From: CBDDEC01 sp965198045
GTDB taxonomy: Bacteria; Chloroflexota; Dehalococcoidia; UBA2979
Assembly (NCBI GenBank): GCA_965198045.1
Contig: CBDAOL010000010.1
Span: forward strand, 1-64,000
DNA: 64,000 bases
Direction: 5' to 3'
Shown: piece by piece, positions 41,996 through 51,376 of the stretch
How positions within the stretch are numbered: position 1 is the stretch's first letter
Layout of the letters: every line of letters begins with the position of its first letter
Translations under genes and position numbers: made by a program
Notes under the pieces: model-generated
The model's input: the letters and a program-made list of their open reading frames with translations, nothing else
The model's database searches: none
Told to the model about the DNA's origin: nothing

Positions 41996-43411
41996 TTAGA
42001 GCGCAGGCATCGCCTCGTGGAACGAGGTGGCGAGCTGGTAGGCGTGGCCGATGCGGAGCGCCAGCGCGTCGTTCCAGAGCGCCGTGCTGACCATGAGCCC
42101 GGTCGGCAGACCGTCGGCGTCAAGGCCGTTCGGGACGCTGATCGATGGCTGGTGGGTGTTGTCGAAGACAGACGTGTTGTTGAACTTCGAGAACGTCGTC
42201 GTGGGCTCGGGCTGCGTCGGGTCCTCGGCGATCGGCTCCGCGACCTGCGGCGAGGTGGGGCAGAGGTAGGCGTCGATGCCGTCGAGGGCGGCTTCGAAGC
42301 ACTGCTCGACGAGCTTGCGCTGCTCGTGGGCGCGCACGACAGCCGGTCCGGGGATGTCCAGCGCCGCGAGGAGCCTTGAGCGCACGGGCTCGGCGATGCC
42401 ACCGGGGCGCTGCCGGAGGATCTCCTCGACGTAGCTCGCGCCCTCGGCCATCAGCAGCGCGCCCAGCGGTCCGCGCCAGTCCTCCTGGCCCGCCATCGGC
42501 TCGACCGAGGTGATCTCGGCGCCGAGCTCGCGCAGTACCGCGAGCGACGCGTCGAAGTTGGCGCGCACAGGGGCATCCGCTCGATCCGTGAGCGAAGGGA
42601 TGACGGCGAGCGTCAGACCCTCGAGGCTGCCGTCCGCCGAAGTCGCCAGGCTGGCCGCAAAGTCCTCCGTCGGGCGGTCCACCGAGTCGAGGTCGCGCGG
42701 GTCGTAGCCCTGGAGCGCATTGAGGAGCAGCGCACAGTCCTCGGCGCTGCGCGCCATCGGGCCGGCGTGGTCGAGCGTCAGCGAGAGCGGCACGATGCCG
42801 CCGCGACCGACGAGGCCGAAGGTGGGCTTGTGGCCGCTGATGCCACAGAAGGCGGCCGGGATGCGGATCGAGCCGCCGGTGTCGGAGCCGAGCGCGCCCA
42901 GCGCCTGTCCGGCCGCGAGGGCTGCGCCTGAACCGCCCGAGGAGCCGCCGGGCACACGATCGAGGCTCCACGGGTTGTGGGTCGCCCCATGCCAGCGGTT
43001 GTTCGTGGTCCCGCCCAGCGCCAGCTCATGAGTGTTCGTCTTGCCGAGGATCACCGCGCCGGCCGCGCGCAACTTCGCGACGGCCGTCGAATCCTCGGCG
43101 GGGACACGGTCGATGAAGGCGTTGGTGCCAGCGTTCGTGACGACGTTGGCCGTGTCGTAGAGGTCTTTCACTGCGATCGGGATGCCATCGAGCGGGCCCA
43201 GGCGTGAGCCGTTCGAGGCGCGCTCGGTGGCCGCCATCGCCTCGGCGGTGGCGCTCTCGCGCATCAGGCGGACGAAGGCGTTGACGCGCTCGTCGGTCGC
43301 CTCGATGCGGTCGTAGGCGGCGTCCGTCAGCTCCAATGGCGAGACCTCGCCGGCCTCGATCTGCCGGCTCGCCTCCGCGATCGTCAGCTGCGTGAGTTCT
43401 GCGTTCGGCAT
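41996..43411 (-). CDS. Amidase (amidase-signature family)
   Basis: 471 residues from ATG 43411 (the frame is open upstream but similarity starts at MPNAELTQLTIAEA). The Ser-cisSer-Lys triad is visible: Lys in GIPIAVKDLYDT, cis-Ser in DRVPGGSSGGSGAALAAG, and the nucleophile in GALGSDTGGSIRIPAAFCG. Family members include GatA and various amide hydrolases. No gatB or gatC lies nearby, so a stand-alone amidase acting on a small amide is more likely. Complete. Confidence 0.9.
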   Translation of the reverse strand: MPNAELTQLTIAEASRQIEAGEVSPLELTDAAYDRIEATDERVNAFVRLMRESATAEAMAATERASNGSRLGPLDGIPIAVKDLYDTANVVTNAGTNAFIDRVPAEDSTAVAKLRAAGAVILGKTNTHELALGGTTNNRWHGATHNPWSLDRVPGGSSGGSGAALAAGQALGALGSDTGGSIRIPAAFCGISGHKPTFGLVGRGGIVPLSLTLDHAGPMARSAEDCALLLNALQGYDPRDLDSVDRPTEDFAASLATSADGSLEGLTLAVIPSLTDRADAPVRANFDASLAVLRELGAEITSVEPMAGQEDWRGPLGALLMAEGASYVEEILRQRPGGIAEPVRSRLLAALDIPGPAVVRAHEQRKLVEQCFEAALDGIDAYLCPTSPQVAEPIAEDPTQPEPTTTFSKFNNTSVFDNTHQPSISVPNGLDADGLPTGLMVSTALWNDALALRIGHAYQLATSFHEAMPAL

Positions 43412-43579
43412 GGCCTGCTCCCGCCGTTCCGATGCGGCATTGTAGCAGCGGTGCGGCGAATCGCCTGCGGCGCGGCGCGCTCGTGATGGCGGGCTGTTGA
43501 CCGCGCCGCGACGCCTCCATACGCTCGCGCGCACCGACCACCGCGCAGCACTCTCTGGCGGACCGCGGGGACCTCACCG

Positions 43580-44131
43580 ATGATCGACTTCGGGCACGTT
43601 GATGCCGTGGACGCCGAGGCGATCGGCCCGCCCGGGGAGCGCACGTTCCGCCTGCGGGCGCGCGTGGGCGACTCCTACGCCGCGCTGTGGATGGAGAAGG
43701 AGCAGCTCGCTGCGGTCGGACGCTCGTTCTCACAGATCCTCGCCGAGCGTTCGAGCGAGCGCGGTCAGCCCTCAAAGCCCGTCCAGGACTTCGGGCCGTT
43801 CCCGGACCAGGGCGGGCAGGTCGACTTCCGGATCTCACGCATGGGCCTCGATTTTGACGACGACGATCAGCTGATCGTGCTGCTTGTGGACGATGAAGGC
43901 GCGGCCGAGCGCGGTGACTCACCGGCGTTCCGGATGGCCCTCGATCGGAACCAGGCCCTGAACGTGATGCAGCTCATCGAGGACTCAGTGGCCGCTGGCC
44001 GCCCGCTCTGCCCGCTCTGCCAGCAGGCGCTCGAACACGACGGGCAGGAGCACTTCTGCCCGCGCACAAACGGTCACACCCACGACCTCGAGATCCCGGA
44101 CGCGGAGCAGGAAGACCCGCGCCAGGCGTGA
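43580..44131 (+). CDS. DUF3090-family protein
   Basis: 183 residues. IDFGHVDAVDAEAIGPPGER followed by TFRLRARVGDSYAALWMEKE is the DUF3090 start, and a C-terminal zinc-like cluster CPLCQQALEHDGQEHFCPRT carries four ligands. Known mainly from Actinobacteria and Chloroflexota, often beside histidine phosphatase and kinase genes; role unknown. Those partner genes are not present here. Complete. Confidence 0.88.
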   Translation: MIDFGHVDAVDAEAIGPPGERTFRLRARVGDSYAALWMEKEQLAAVGRSFSQILAERSSERGQPSKPVQDFGPFPDQGGQVDFRISRMGLDFDDDDQLIVLLVDDEGAAERGDSPAFRMALDRNQALNVMQLIEDSVAAGRPLCPLCQQALEHDGQEHFCPRTNGHTHDLEIPDAEQEDPRQA

Positions 44132-44147
44132 GAGGTTCGGCCGAGCG

Positions 44148-44636
44148 CTAGCCCTCGTCCTCGATCGGTCGGATCAGGAGCACGGCGGCCTGCGGCGTGT
44201 TGCGGGCGACGTGGTCGGCCACTGAGCCGAGGACTGCGCGCCGGAAGCCGGACCGGCCGTGCGTCGCCATCACGACGGTGTCGCAATCGAGCGCTTCGAC
44301 GGCGGCGCAGATCGCGTCGCCGGGGCCACCCTCGACGATGCTCGTCTCGGTCGCGATCCCCCGCTCCCGGAGCTCGGCGGCGACGCGATCGACGTTCTCG
44401 CGCGCCGTCTCGCGCTGACCCTCGACGGCCTCGTGAGCGATCTGTGCCGTGACCTGGCCGGACGGCAGCGGCTCGATGGTGGCGGGCGCGGTGTGCGCGA
44501 TGATCTGCGCCTCGGAGTCGATCACTTGCAGGGCGATGACGGTCGCGCCGAACTTCTCGGCCAGCGCTGCCGCATGCTCGGCCGCGGACTTCGCGAACTC
44601 GGAGCCGTCAGTCGGCAGCAGAATCCTCTCGAACAT
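44148..44636 (-). CDS. Universal stress protein (UspA family)
   Basis: 162 residues from ATG 44636 (upstream frame not conserved). Single Usp domain: ERILLPTDGSEFAKSAAEHA at the start and the ATP-binding signature VVMATHGRSGFRRAVLGSVA near the end, followed by VARNTPQAAVLLIR. The GxGR-type motif suggests an ATP-binding subtype. It is divergently placed to ilvD and convergent with DUF3090. Confidence 0.92.
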   Translation of the reverse strand: MFERILLPTDGSEFAKSAAEHAAALAEKFGATVIALQVIDSEAQIIAHTAPATIEPLPSGQVTAQIAHEAVEGQRETARENVDRVAAELRERGIATETSIVEGGPGDAICAAVEALDCDTVVMATHGRSGFRRAVLGSVADHVARNTPQAAVLLIRPIEDEG

Positions 44637-44878
44637 GCTCGCCCCTTCCGTCGTGGCTGGTCTCGCTCGAGGCTCGACGCAGCGGTGCCCACTCGCCTCG
44701 CGCATGATATTGCGCCTTGCGCCCGCAGCGCACACGTCGACAGCGTCCCAGGCCGCGCGGAACGTTGGTCCGGGACCTCGGCGAAGCGCCGACGATCGCC
44801 TGCCCTGCCGCCCGCTGATACGATCGCGAACCCCCCGAGGACAACCTCGAGGACGCTGGGACCGACCGGGAGCGACGC

Positions 44879-46552
44879 ATGACGACCGATCCGCGGCAGC
44901 ACAGCAGAACGCTGGTGGACGGCCCCGACCGTGCGGCCGCGCGCTCCTACTTCTACTCGGTCGGCTTCACGCCGGAAGACCTGCGGCAGCCCCTCGTGAT
45001 GGTCGCCCACGAGTGGATCGGCACGATGCCGTGCAACTTCAACCAGCGTGAGCTGGCGCAGCAGGTCATGGCCGGCGTGCGCGCCGCCGGCGGGACGCCG
45101 ATGGAGGTCAACACGATCTCGATCTCCGACGGCATCACGATGGGCACGGAGGGGATGAAGGGCTCCCTGGTCAGCCGCGAGCTGATCGCGGACTCGATCG
45201 AGCTGGCGGGCCGCGCCTACGCCTTCGACGCCGCCGTCATCCTCGTCGGGTGCGACAAGACGATCCCGGCGGGCGCGATGGCGGTGGCCCGCCTCGGCAT
45301 TCCAGCGCTCGTGCTCTACAGCGGCTCGATCGCGCCCGGCCGCTTCGAGGGCCGCGATGTGACGATCCAGGATGTCTTCGAGGGTGTCGGCGAACATGCG
45401 GCAGGCAAGATGAGCGACGAGCGCCTCGCGGCCCTCGAGGCGGTGGCGTGCCCGGGCGCGGGCGCGTGCGGTGCCCAGTACACGGCGAACACGATGGCGA
45501 CGGTCCTCGAGTTCATCGGCCTCTCGCCGATGGGCACGGCCACGCCCGGCGCGACGGATCCAGAGAAGGGCTCGATCGCGGAGCAGGCCGGCGGGCTGAT
45601 CATGGACATGCTCCGCCGCGGCCAGATCGGCGCCGATCTGATCACACGCGAGTCGCTAGAGAACGGCATCATGTGCGCCGCCTCGACGGGCGGATCGACG
45701 AACGTCGTGCTGCACCTGATGGCGCTGGCGAACGAGGCCGGCATCGAACTCGACATCGACGACTTCGACGCCATCAGCGAACGCACGCCGCTGCTCGGCG
45801 ACCTGCGGCCGGGTGGCCAGTACGCCGCGCTCGACTGGGACGCCGCGGGTGGGACGCCGCTCCTTGCCGAGCGCCTGCTCGAGGCCGGTGTCCTCCACGG
45901 CGACGTGATGACCTGCACCGGCCGCACCATCGCCGAGGAGGCGGCCAACGCCGAGGAAACGGACGGGCAGGACGTGATTCGGCCCCTCGACGATCCGATC
46001 AAGGAGACCGGCGGGCTGGTGATCCTGCGCGGATCGCTGGCGCCAGAGGGCTGCGTGATCAAGGTGACGGGCCACGAACGGATGGAGCACGAGGGCCCCG
46101 CCCGCGTGTTCGAGAGCGAAGAGGAGTCGATGCGCGCCGTCCTCGAAGGCGAGATCGAAGATGGCGACATCCTCGTGATCCGCAACGAGGGCCCGACCGG
46201 CGGTCCCGGCATGCGCGAGATGCTGGGCGTCACCGCCGCGCTCGTCGGGGCGGGCATGGGCGAGACGGTCGCGCTCCTGACCGACGGCCGCTTCTCGGGC
46301 GCCACGCGCGGGCTGATGGCGGGCCATGTCGCGCCCGAGGCCGCGGCGGGCGGCCCGATCGCCGCGGTCGAGGAGGGCGACACGATCCGCATCGACATCC
46401 CGAACCGTCGCCTCGACCTCGACGTGCCGGCCGACGAGGTGGCGCGCCGCCTGGAGGCGCGGACGCCACGCCCACCCAACTACACACGCGGCGTCTTCGC
46501 CAAGTACGCCAGGCTGGTCTCCGGCGCTGAGCAGGGCGCCGTCACCGGCTAG
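44879..46552 (+). CDS. ilvD: Dihydroxy-acid dehydratase
   Basis: 557 residues, normal length. The enzyme dehydrates 2,3-dihydroxy-isovalerate and methylvalerate in branched-chain amino acid synthesis using an iron-sulphur cluster and Mg. Motifs: MVAHEWIGTMPCNFNQRELA, VILVGCDKTIPAGAMAVARL (cluster Cys), AVACPGAGACGAQYTANTMA (cluster Cys), AASTGGSTNVVLHLMALANE and LLTDGRFSGATRGLMAGHVA. No other ilv genes lie in the window. Complete. Confidence 0.96.
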   Translation: MTTDPRQHSRTLVDGPDRAAARSYFYSVGFTPEDLRQPLVMVAHEWIGTMPCNFNQRELAQQVMAGVRAAGGTPMEVNTISISDGITMGTEGMKGSLVSRELIADSIELAGRAYAFDAAVILVGCDKTIPAGAMAVARLGIPALVLYSGSIAPGRFEGRDVTIQDVFEGVGEHAAGKMSDERLAALEAVACPGAGACGAQYTANTMATVLEFIGLSPMGTATPGATDPEKGSIAEQAGGLIMDMLRRGQIGADLITRESLENGIMCAASTGGSTNVVLHLMALANEAGIELDIDDFDAISERTPLLGDLRPGGQYAALDWDAAGGTPLLAERLLEAGVLHGDVMTCTGRTIAEEAANAEETDGQDVIRPLDDPIKETGGLVILRGSLAPEGCVIKVTGHERMEHEGPARVFESEEESMRAVLEGEIEDGDILVIRNEGPTGGPGMREMLGVTAALVGAGMGETVALLTDGRFSGATRGLMAGHVAPEAAAGGPIAAVEEGDTIRIDIPNRRLDLDVPADEVARRLEARTPRPPNYTRGVFAKYARLVSGAEQGAVTG

Positions 46553-46589
46553 CACCCGCTCAGTTCGGGACGCGGACGAGGAGGGCTCG

Positions 46590-47468
46590 ATGATCCTCGT
46601 CGCCGGCGCTACTGGCGCCGTTGGGACCGCCTTGCTGCCAGCGCTGTCTGGTCGCCCCGTGCGCGCCCTCGCCCGCCGCGAGTTCGACGCCGTGCGGCTG
46701 CGCGGGCAGGGCGTGGAGGCGGTCACCGGCGACGTCACCGAGGGACGCGGCCTCGACGAGGCGATGCGAGGCGTCGACACGCTCGTCTACCTGATCCACA
46801 CGCTCGACCGCCCCGGCGACGTCGTCGCCAACGACCTCGCGGCGGTGCAGAACGTGCTGCTGGCCGCCCGGGCGGCGGGGGTGGGGCGTGTGATCTACCT
46901 TGGCGCGGTCGGGTCCTCGGAGGATGCGCCCTCGCAACACCTGGTCGCGCGCTGGGCGACCGAACTGGCCGTGCGCCAATCGGAACTCGACTGGGCGGTG
47001 CTGCGTGCACCGTTGATCGTCGGTGCCGGCAGCACCCTCTTCGAGCTGATGCGCCGCGTCGTCAACCGCTCGCCCGTCGTGCCGATGTTCGGCTGGCGAC
47101 GTACCGAGGTAGAGCCGGTCGCGCTCGCCGATGTCGTGCTGGCGATACGCATGACCCTCGACGACCCGACGCTGAGCGAACGCGTGCTCGAGGTGTGCGG
47201 CCCGGAGCGCATGCCGTTCGGCGAGGTCGCCCGCGGCTGGGCGCGCGCGACCGGCCGCCGCCGCCTCTGGCTCCCGCTCCCCGGCTGGGGCGAGGGCGTG
47301 CAGGAACAGCTCGCCTGGACGCTCGCCCGCCTCCCCCGCCGCGAGACGCGCTTGCTCCTCGAAACGCTGCGCACGAGGCAGGTCTGCACCGACCCCTCGC
47401 TACGCTTCCCGCTCCCCCAGCGCCCGCAACCGCTGACCGCGGCGCTGGCGGCGGTGGTGGAAGAGTGA
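46590..47468 (+). CDS. NmrA/atypical-SDR NAD(P)-binding protein
   Basis: 292 residues. Rossmann start MILVAGATGAVGTALLPALS (GATGxxG) and the body VYLIHTLDRPGDVVANDLAA, VIYLGAVGSSEDAPSQHLVA and WAVLRAPLIVGAGSTLFELM fit NmrA-like atypical short-chain dehydrogenases, which often bind NADP as sensors or reduce quinones. GAGG-like RBS precedes ATG 46590. The 3' end overlaps the APH gene by 4 bp. Its last 84 bp are repeated after the APH gene. Confidence 0.85.
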   Translation: MILVAGATGAVGTALLPALSGRPVRALARREFDAVRLRGQGVEAVTGDVTEGRGLDEAMRGVDTLVYLIHTLDRPGDVVANDLAAVQNVLLAARAAGVGRVIYLGAVGSSEDAPSQHLVARWATELAVRQSELDWAVLRAPLIVGAGSTLFELMRRVVNRSPVVPMFGWRRTEVEPVALADVVLAIRMTLDDPTLSERVLEVCGPERMPFGEVARGWARATGRRRLWLPLPGWGEGVQEQLAWTLARLPRRETRLLLETLRTRQVCTDPSLRFPLPQRPQPLTAALAAVVEE

Positions 47469-48415
47469 ACGTCGAGACGTCTGAATTCACCCGCGTCGAA
47501 GCGGCCGTCATCGCCCGTGGGGGACGAAGGGCCAAGCCGCCGGTCGTGCTCGACTCGGGTCGTAGCCTTGTGCTTGAGACCGCCAACGACGTGATCGTGC
47601 GTGCGGGCCGGATCGAAGGATCGGCAGAGCGCTACCGGCGCGAAGCTGCCTTGCTCGGGGCACTCGGCAACAACCTTCCATTCAAGGTCGCGACGGTGCG
47701 CTGGGTGGCCGAACCTGACAGCCAGCTTCCGCACGGCGCGATCGCGATGGAACGGCTTCCGGGGATCACCCCGTCGTCGGACCTGCTCACTGACGAGCAA
47801 CAGGCGCGACTTGCTCCGGATCTCGGGCGCGCTATCGCTGCCTTGCACACCACCGCGATCGATCCGTCGTCTGTTCGGCTGCCCGATGCCGCGGACCTGT
47901 GGCACGAGCGGATGGCGATGTGGGACGGCCTCACGCCTGAGCTGCGCCGCCGGTCACCCGAGGAATTCGTGGCGCTGGGCCAGTGGAAGCAATCGCTACA
48001 GCGTCCCGTTCTCGATCGTGCGGTCTTGGTTCATGGCGACCTCTGGTACGAGAACGTCCGCGTCGATCCCTCGAGCGGCCGCCTACTCGCGATCCTGGAC
48101 TTCGAGGACGCGCACATAGGCGATCCAGCCATGGACTTCGCACGGCAGCGCCTCTTCGGGTCGCGCTTCGCCGCTGCCGTCGAAGACTCGTACGTTCAGG
48201 CTGACGGGGTCGTCGATGATGGCTTCCGGGAACGGGAGCGGCTGTGGTGGCAGCTCGGAGCCATAAGCAGTGCGCATTACTCACGATTGGTTGGTGACCA
48301 ACGATCACTTGAGACCGCCTTAGAAGAGATCTCTCGGCGTGTCCTTGCATGGTCTCGAGGCGGTTCTGCACGGATCCCTCGCTGCGCCCGGTCCCTCAGC
48401 GCCCGCAACCGCTGA
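47465..48415 (+). CDS. Aminoglycoside-phosphotransferase-family (APH) kinase-like protein
   Basis: 316 residues from GTG 47465, overlapping the previous stop (GTGA). Kinase-fold motifs: RYRREAALLGALGNNLPFKV, the catalytic loop AVLVHGDLWYENVRVD (HxDxxxxN) and the metal site LAILDFEDAHIGDPAMDFAR. The family phosphorylates sugars, antibiotics or metabolites; the substrate here is unknown. The last ~16 residues (ARIPRCARSLSARNR) come from a duplicated piece of the upstream gene read in another frame, so the native end is altered. Confidence 0.85.
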   Translation: MNVETSEFTRVEAAVIARGGRRAKPPVVLDSGRSLVLETANDVIVRAGRIEGSAERYRREAALLGALGNNLPFKVATVRWVAEPDSQLPHGAIAMERLPGITPSSDLLTDEQQARLAPDLGRAIAALHTTAIDPSSVRLPDAADLWHERMAMWDGLTPELRRRSPEEFVALGQWKQSLQRPVLDRAVLVHGDLWYENVRVDPSSGRLLAILDFEDAHIGDPAMDFARQRLFGSRFAAAVEDSYVQADGVVDDGFRERERLWWQLGAISSAHYSRLVGDQRSLETALEEISRRVLAWSRGGSARIPRCARSLSARNR

Positions 48416-48447
48416 CCGCAGCGCTGGCGGTAGTTCAGGCGCGGTAG
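48367..48447 (+). repeat. Duplicated 3' end of the NmrA/SDR gene
   Basis: Encodes CTDPSLRPVPQRPQPLTAAL and TAG in the frame of the SDR gene, a near copy of 47385-47468 (CTDPSLRFPLPQRPQPLTAA). The APH gene lies exactly between the two copies. Identity is strong over CAGCGCCCGCAACCGCTGAC. Confidence 0.9.
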
Positions 48448-48448
48448 G

Positions 48449-49036
48449 TCACTCCTCACACGTCCCGAGCACGCCCGCCGCGGCCCCGAGGGACTCGTCG
48501 ACCGTGAGCGGGCTTTCCGAGAGGACAACCGCGAGCAGGGTGTAACCGCAGGCACTCGCGCGCAGCGACCAACGGACGAACTCCCCGGTCTCGTCGATGA
48601 GGAACACACCGCCACGCTCGGCTACGATCTCATCAGGGACGTCAGGGTCCTGTTGGGCGGAGGCAAAGACTCTCCAGTTCAAGGCAAACGCGCCCTCTTC
48701 GTCGACGAACGTCGCGTTCAGGCTCGGAGGGGTATCGGGCACGACCAGGAGAAGCGCTACATGCAACTCGAAGCCGCCGGGAAGTTCGTGGGGCCAGATC
48801 GCCGCCGTGGGGTCCCGATCAACGAAGTCAGAGGCCTCCTCAACGAACTCGTTGCCGCCGGTGTCGCGTGCATTGCGCGCCCGCTGCACGATGAAACGCG
48901 AATCCTCGGTGGTCCAGGCGTCGACGCGTTCGAGGAGTGCGTCCCGGTCTGCGTCTCCCGAGCACGCCGCCGCGAGGAGCAGGGCGACGGCCGCGAGCGC
49001 GCAGCGCGCGGGGAGCGAGTCGATGCGGAGGGGCAA
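48449..49036 (-). CDS. Lipoprotein, unknown function
   Basis: 195 residues from ATG 49036. Signal peptide with lipobox (CALAAVALLLAAACSGDA). The mature domain includes FELHVALLLVVPDTPPSLNA and ERGGVFLIDETGEFVRWSLR. No family recognised. Convergent with the APH gene, with the stops almost touching. Confidence 0.7.
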   Translation of the reverse strand: MPLRIDSLPARCALAAVALLLAAACSGDADRDALLERVDAWTTEDSRFIVQRARNARDTGGNEFVEEASDFVDRDPTAAIWPHELPGGFELHVALLLVVPDTPPSLNATFVDEEGAFALNWRVFASAQQDPDVPDEIVAERGGVFLIDETGEFVRWSLRASACGYTLLAVVLSESPLTVDESLGAAAGVLGTCEE

Positions 49037-49156
49037 GGGGCGCGGGGCTTCCTAGCTCCGTCGAGGAGCGCGGCGGTCGCTGGCGATGTACTGAAGCTAG
49101 CCGGGCGTTACGGGGCTCGCAAGGAGTTGTGTCGCCCTCGAGGTTGCGAGCGTTTG

Positions 49157-49966
49157 CTAATCCTCCAGCGGGTCGAGCACGGTGCGCCAGGCGGCGTGGC
49201 CGAAGCCGCCGTCGAGGTGTAGGACGTGGCCGATCAGCATCGGCGCCTCGTCCGAGGCGACCCAGGCGACGGCGGCGGCGACGTCCTCCGGGCTGACGTT
49301 GCGGCCGGCGGGGACCCAGGGGCGGACGCGGTCAGAGACCTCGCTTCGGTAGGAGTGCTCGCCCTCCGAGCCCTCGACCCAGCCGGCGGAGATGCCATTG
49401 ACGCGCACACCGCGAGGGGCGAGTTCAACGGCGAGGTAGGTCGTGAGCGATTCGAGCGCGGCCTTCGAGACGGCGACGGCGCTGTAGTCCGGCATGTAGT
49501 AGTGCGCGCCGGGCGAGAGCAGGTTGATGATGGAACCGCCGCGCTCCTCGAGGAGCGGCACCGCGAGCTGCGACGCGGTCCACGGGCCCCAGACGTTGAC
49601 GTCCATCGTGCGGCGGAGGTGCTTCGGTCGCTGTTCGATCGCCGGGCGGGGGCGTTCGAGGCCGCGCGCGGCGTTGTTGACGAGCACGTCGACGCCGCCC
49701 CACTCGCGCACGCGCTCGAACAGCCCGCCGAGGGCATCCGCGTGGCCGATGTCAGCCTGATACCCCTCGGACTCGACGCCGAACTCCGCGCCGAGCGCTC
49801 GACACTCCTCGGCGGTGGCCTCGGCGGCCTCGGTGGAACGGGCGTAGTTGACGAGGACGTGCGCGCCCTCCGAGGCGAGGCGCAGCGCGATGGCGCGGCC
49901 GATGCCGCGCGATCCGCCGAGGATGACGGCGCGACGGCCGGCCAGCGATTCGTACACGGGCGTCAT
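49157..49966 (-). CDS. Short-chain dehydrogenase/reductase (FabG-like)
   Basis: 269 residues from ATG 49966. Classical SDR: cofactor motif RRAVILGGSRGIGRAIAL, structural VDVLVNNAARGLERPRP, active-site Ser in SIINLLSPGAHYY, and YSAVAVSKAALESLT (YxxxK). The C-terminus has VRVNGISAGWVEGSE and HVLHLDGGFG. It reduces or oxidises a hydroxyacyl or similar substrate with NADP. Likely transcribed apart from the methyltransferase gene just upstream. Confidence 0.9.
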   Translation of the reverse strand: MTPVYESLAGRRAVILGGSRGIGRAIALRLASEGAHVLVNYARSTEAAEATAEECRALGAEFGVESEGYQADIGHADALGGLFERVREWGGVDVLVNNAARGLERPRPAIEQRPKHLRRTMDVNVWGPWTASQLAVPLLEERGGSIINLLSPGAHYYMPDYSAVAVSKAALESLTTYLAVELAPRGVRVNGISAGWVEGSEGEHSYRSEVSDRVRPWVPAGRNVSPEDVAAAVAWVASDEAPMLIGHVLHLDGGFGHAAWRTVLDPLED

Positions 49967-49980
49967 ATGGCGAGTATGGC

Positions 49981-50571
49981 CTACGCGTCGGGCTCGCGCA
50001 CGGCGCGGCAGACGGTGTGCTGCGCGCCCTGCTTGAGCTTCTCGTAGTTGCCGAAGTGCTCCTCGACGATGCGCCGCGCGTAGCGCCGCATGCCCGAGAG
50101 GGTGACGAGGTAGAGCGCCCCGCCTGGCTTCAGGTGTGCCCGGGCGTCGGCGACGAGGATCGTGGTCAGCTCGTTGCCGACCTTGGCTGGGAGATTGCAG
50201 GCGATCACGTCGAACGTGCGGTCTGCCTCGATGGCGTCGAAGCCGTTGGAGAGCCGGGCCTCCACGTTCGCGAGCCTGTTCGCCTTGGCGTTGCGTTGGG
50301 CGTAGTCGACGGCGACGAAGTCCGTGTCGACGAGCAGCGTCCGACCCCGCGGCGCGAGCGCGGCGAGCGCGAGACCGATCGGCCCGTACCCGCATCCGAG
50401 GTCGAGACAGTCGTCTCCCTCGCGCACCTCGAGGCGGTCGATCAACATGCGCGTGCCCAGGTCAACCTCGCGCGGTGAGAACAGCCCCCACGTTGAGCGC
50501 AGCTTGAAGCTGCGCCCGCCCAGCTCGGCAGGGAACGCGATGTCTTCGCGCAGCCGGTCGAGGTCGGCCAT
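49981..50571 (-). CDS. SAM-dependent methyltransferase (RsmC/MTS-like)
   Basis: 196 residues from ATG 50571. Motif I DDCLDLGCGYGPIGLALAAL, then LLVDTDFVAVDYAQRNAKAN, motif IV DVIACNLPAKVGNE (the usual NPP is NLP) and HLKPGGALYLVTL. The size and FSPREVDLGTRMLIDRL lead-in fit the MTS small-methyltransferase family, whose members methylate guanine in rRNA or other substrates. It is 1 bp downstream of the hydrolase gene and coupled to it. Confidence 0.85.
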   Translation of the reverse strand: MADLDRLREDIAFPAELGGRSFKLRSTWGLFSPREVDLGTRMLIDRLEVREGDDCLDLGCGYGPIGLALAALAPRGRTLLVDTDFVAVDYAQRNAKANRLANVEARLSNGFDAIEADRTFDVIACNLPAKVGNELTTILVADARAHLKPGGALYLVTLSGMRRYARRIVEEHFGNYEKLKQGAQHTVCRAVREPDA

Positions 50572-50572
50572 G

Positions 50573-51376
50573 CTAGCGCCCCACCTCGGGCAGCTCGCGG
50601 AGCGCGAGGATAGCGGAACGCAGGGTGGCGACTTCGCCCATCGCCTCGGCGTGGCCCAGGCCCGGCAGCGAGAGGAACGAGGCGTTTGGCATCGCGTCCC
50701 CGGCAGCCCTCTGGCGGTCGTGCACGAACCGATCCTCGTCGCCCGCATACAGCACCGACGGCACGGTCACGCGGGCGAGGTCGGGGATGATGTCGCCGGC
50801 ACTCAGCGCTGCGCGATAGGCAGCGTCGAGCGCCTGCGGGTCGTTCTCCCGCAGCAGGGCGCGGGCAGCCTCGGGGAGTTCGTGGCCCATGGTCGCCTCC
50901 ATCGCCGCCAGGTAGGCGTCGATTCCCTCGCTGCGCGCCGCCGCCAGTCCCTCCGCCGTTGCGGCGACCGCAGGATCCTCGCGGCTCAGGGCGTACGGGT
51001 GCGCTCCGCCGAGGATCGCCGACTGGAGACGCTCCGGCGCATGCTCCATCACTGCGAAGCCGAGATGTGCGCCCCACGAGTATGCGGCGAAATGGGCGCG
51101 CTCCACCTCGATCGCGTCGAGCACGGCGACCACGTCGGCGACGAGGAGTGGCATCGCGTAGGCGTCCACGGCGGTCGGTTTGTCGCTCTGGCCCATCCCC
51201 CGATGGTCGACCCAGACGACCCGACAATCCTCGCTGAGCATCGTCGCCAGGGGCCAGCCGGAGGCGGCGACGATCGGCACCGCGAACCCACCAGAGCAGA
51301 CGACGACGGGGGCATCGCGCTCGGTGTCCGTGAACCAGACGCGCGTGCCGTCCTGCGGGTTGCGCGCATACGGCAT
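50573..51376 (-). CDS. Alpha/beta-fold hydrolase
   Basis: 267 residues. Oxyanion region VVVCSGGFAVPIVAASG, WVDHRGMGQSDKPTAVDAYA, nucleophile elbow AHFAAYSWGAHLGFAVMEHA (S at the elbow, with Y in place of the usual G before it), acid PSVLYAGDEDRFVHDRQRAA and histidine SLPGLGHAEAMGEV. Its start overlaps the DinB stop. Its C-terminus ILALRELPEVGR repeats that of the DinB gene through a 31-bp direct repeat. Confidence 0.85.
   Translation of the reverse strand: MPYARNPQDGTRVWFTDTERDAPVVVCSGGFAVPIVAASGWPLATMLSEDCRVVWVDHRGMGQSDKPTAVDAYAMPLLVADVVAVLDAIEVERAHFAAYSWGAHLGFAVMEHAPERLQSAILGGAHPYALSREDPAVAATAEGLAAARSEGIDAYLAAMEATMGHELPEAARALLRENDPQALDAAYRAALSAGDIIPDLARVTVPSVLYAGDEDRFVHDRQRAAGDAMPNASFLSLPGLGHAEAMGEVATLRSAILALRELPEVGR
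50581..50611. repeat. 31-bp direct repeat, unit 1 (partner 51384-51414)
   Basis: CCACCTCGGGCAGCTCGCGG followed by AGCGCGAGGAT occurs identically at 50581-50611 and 51384-51414, at the 3' ends of the hydrolase and DinB genes. The hydrolase gene is bracketed by the two units. Confidence 0.92.
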
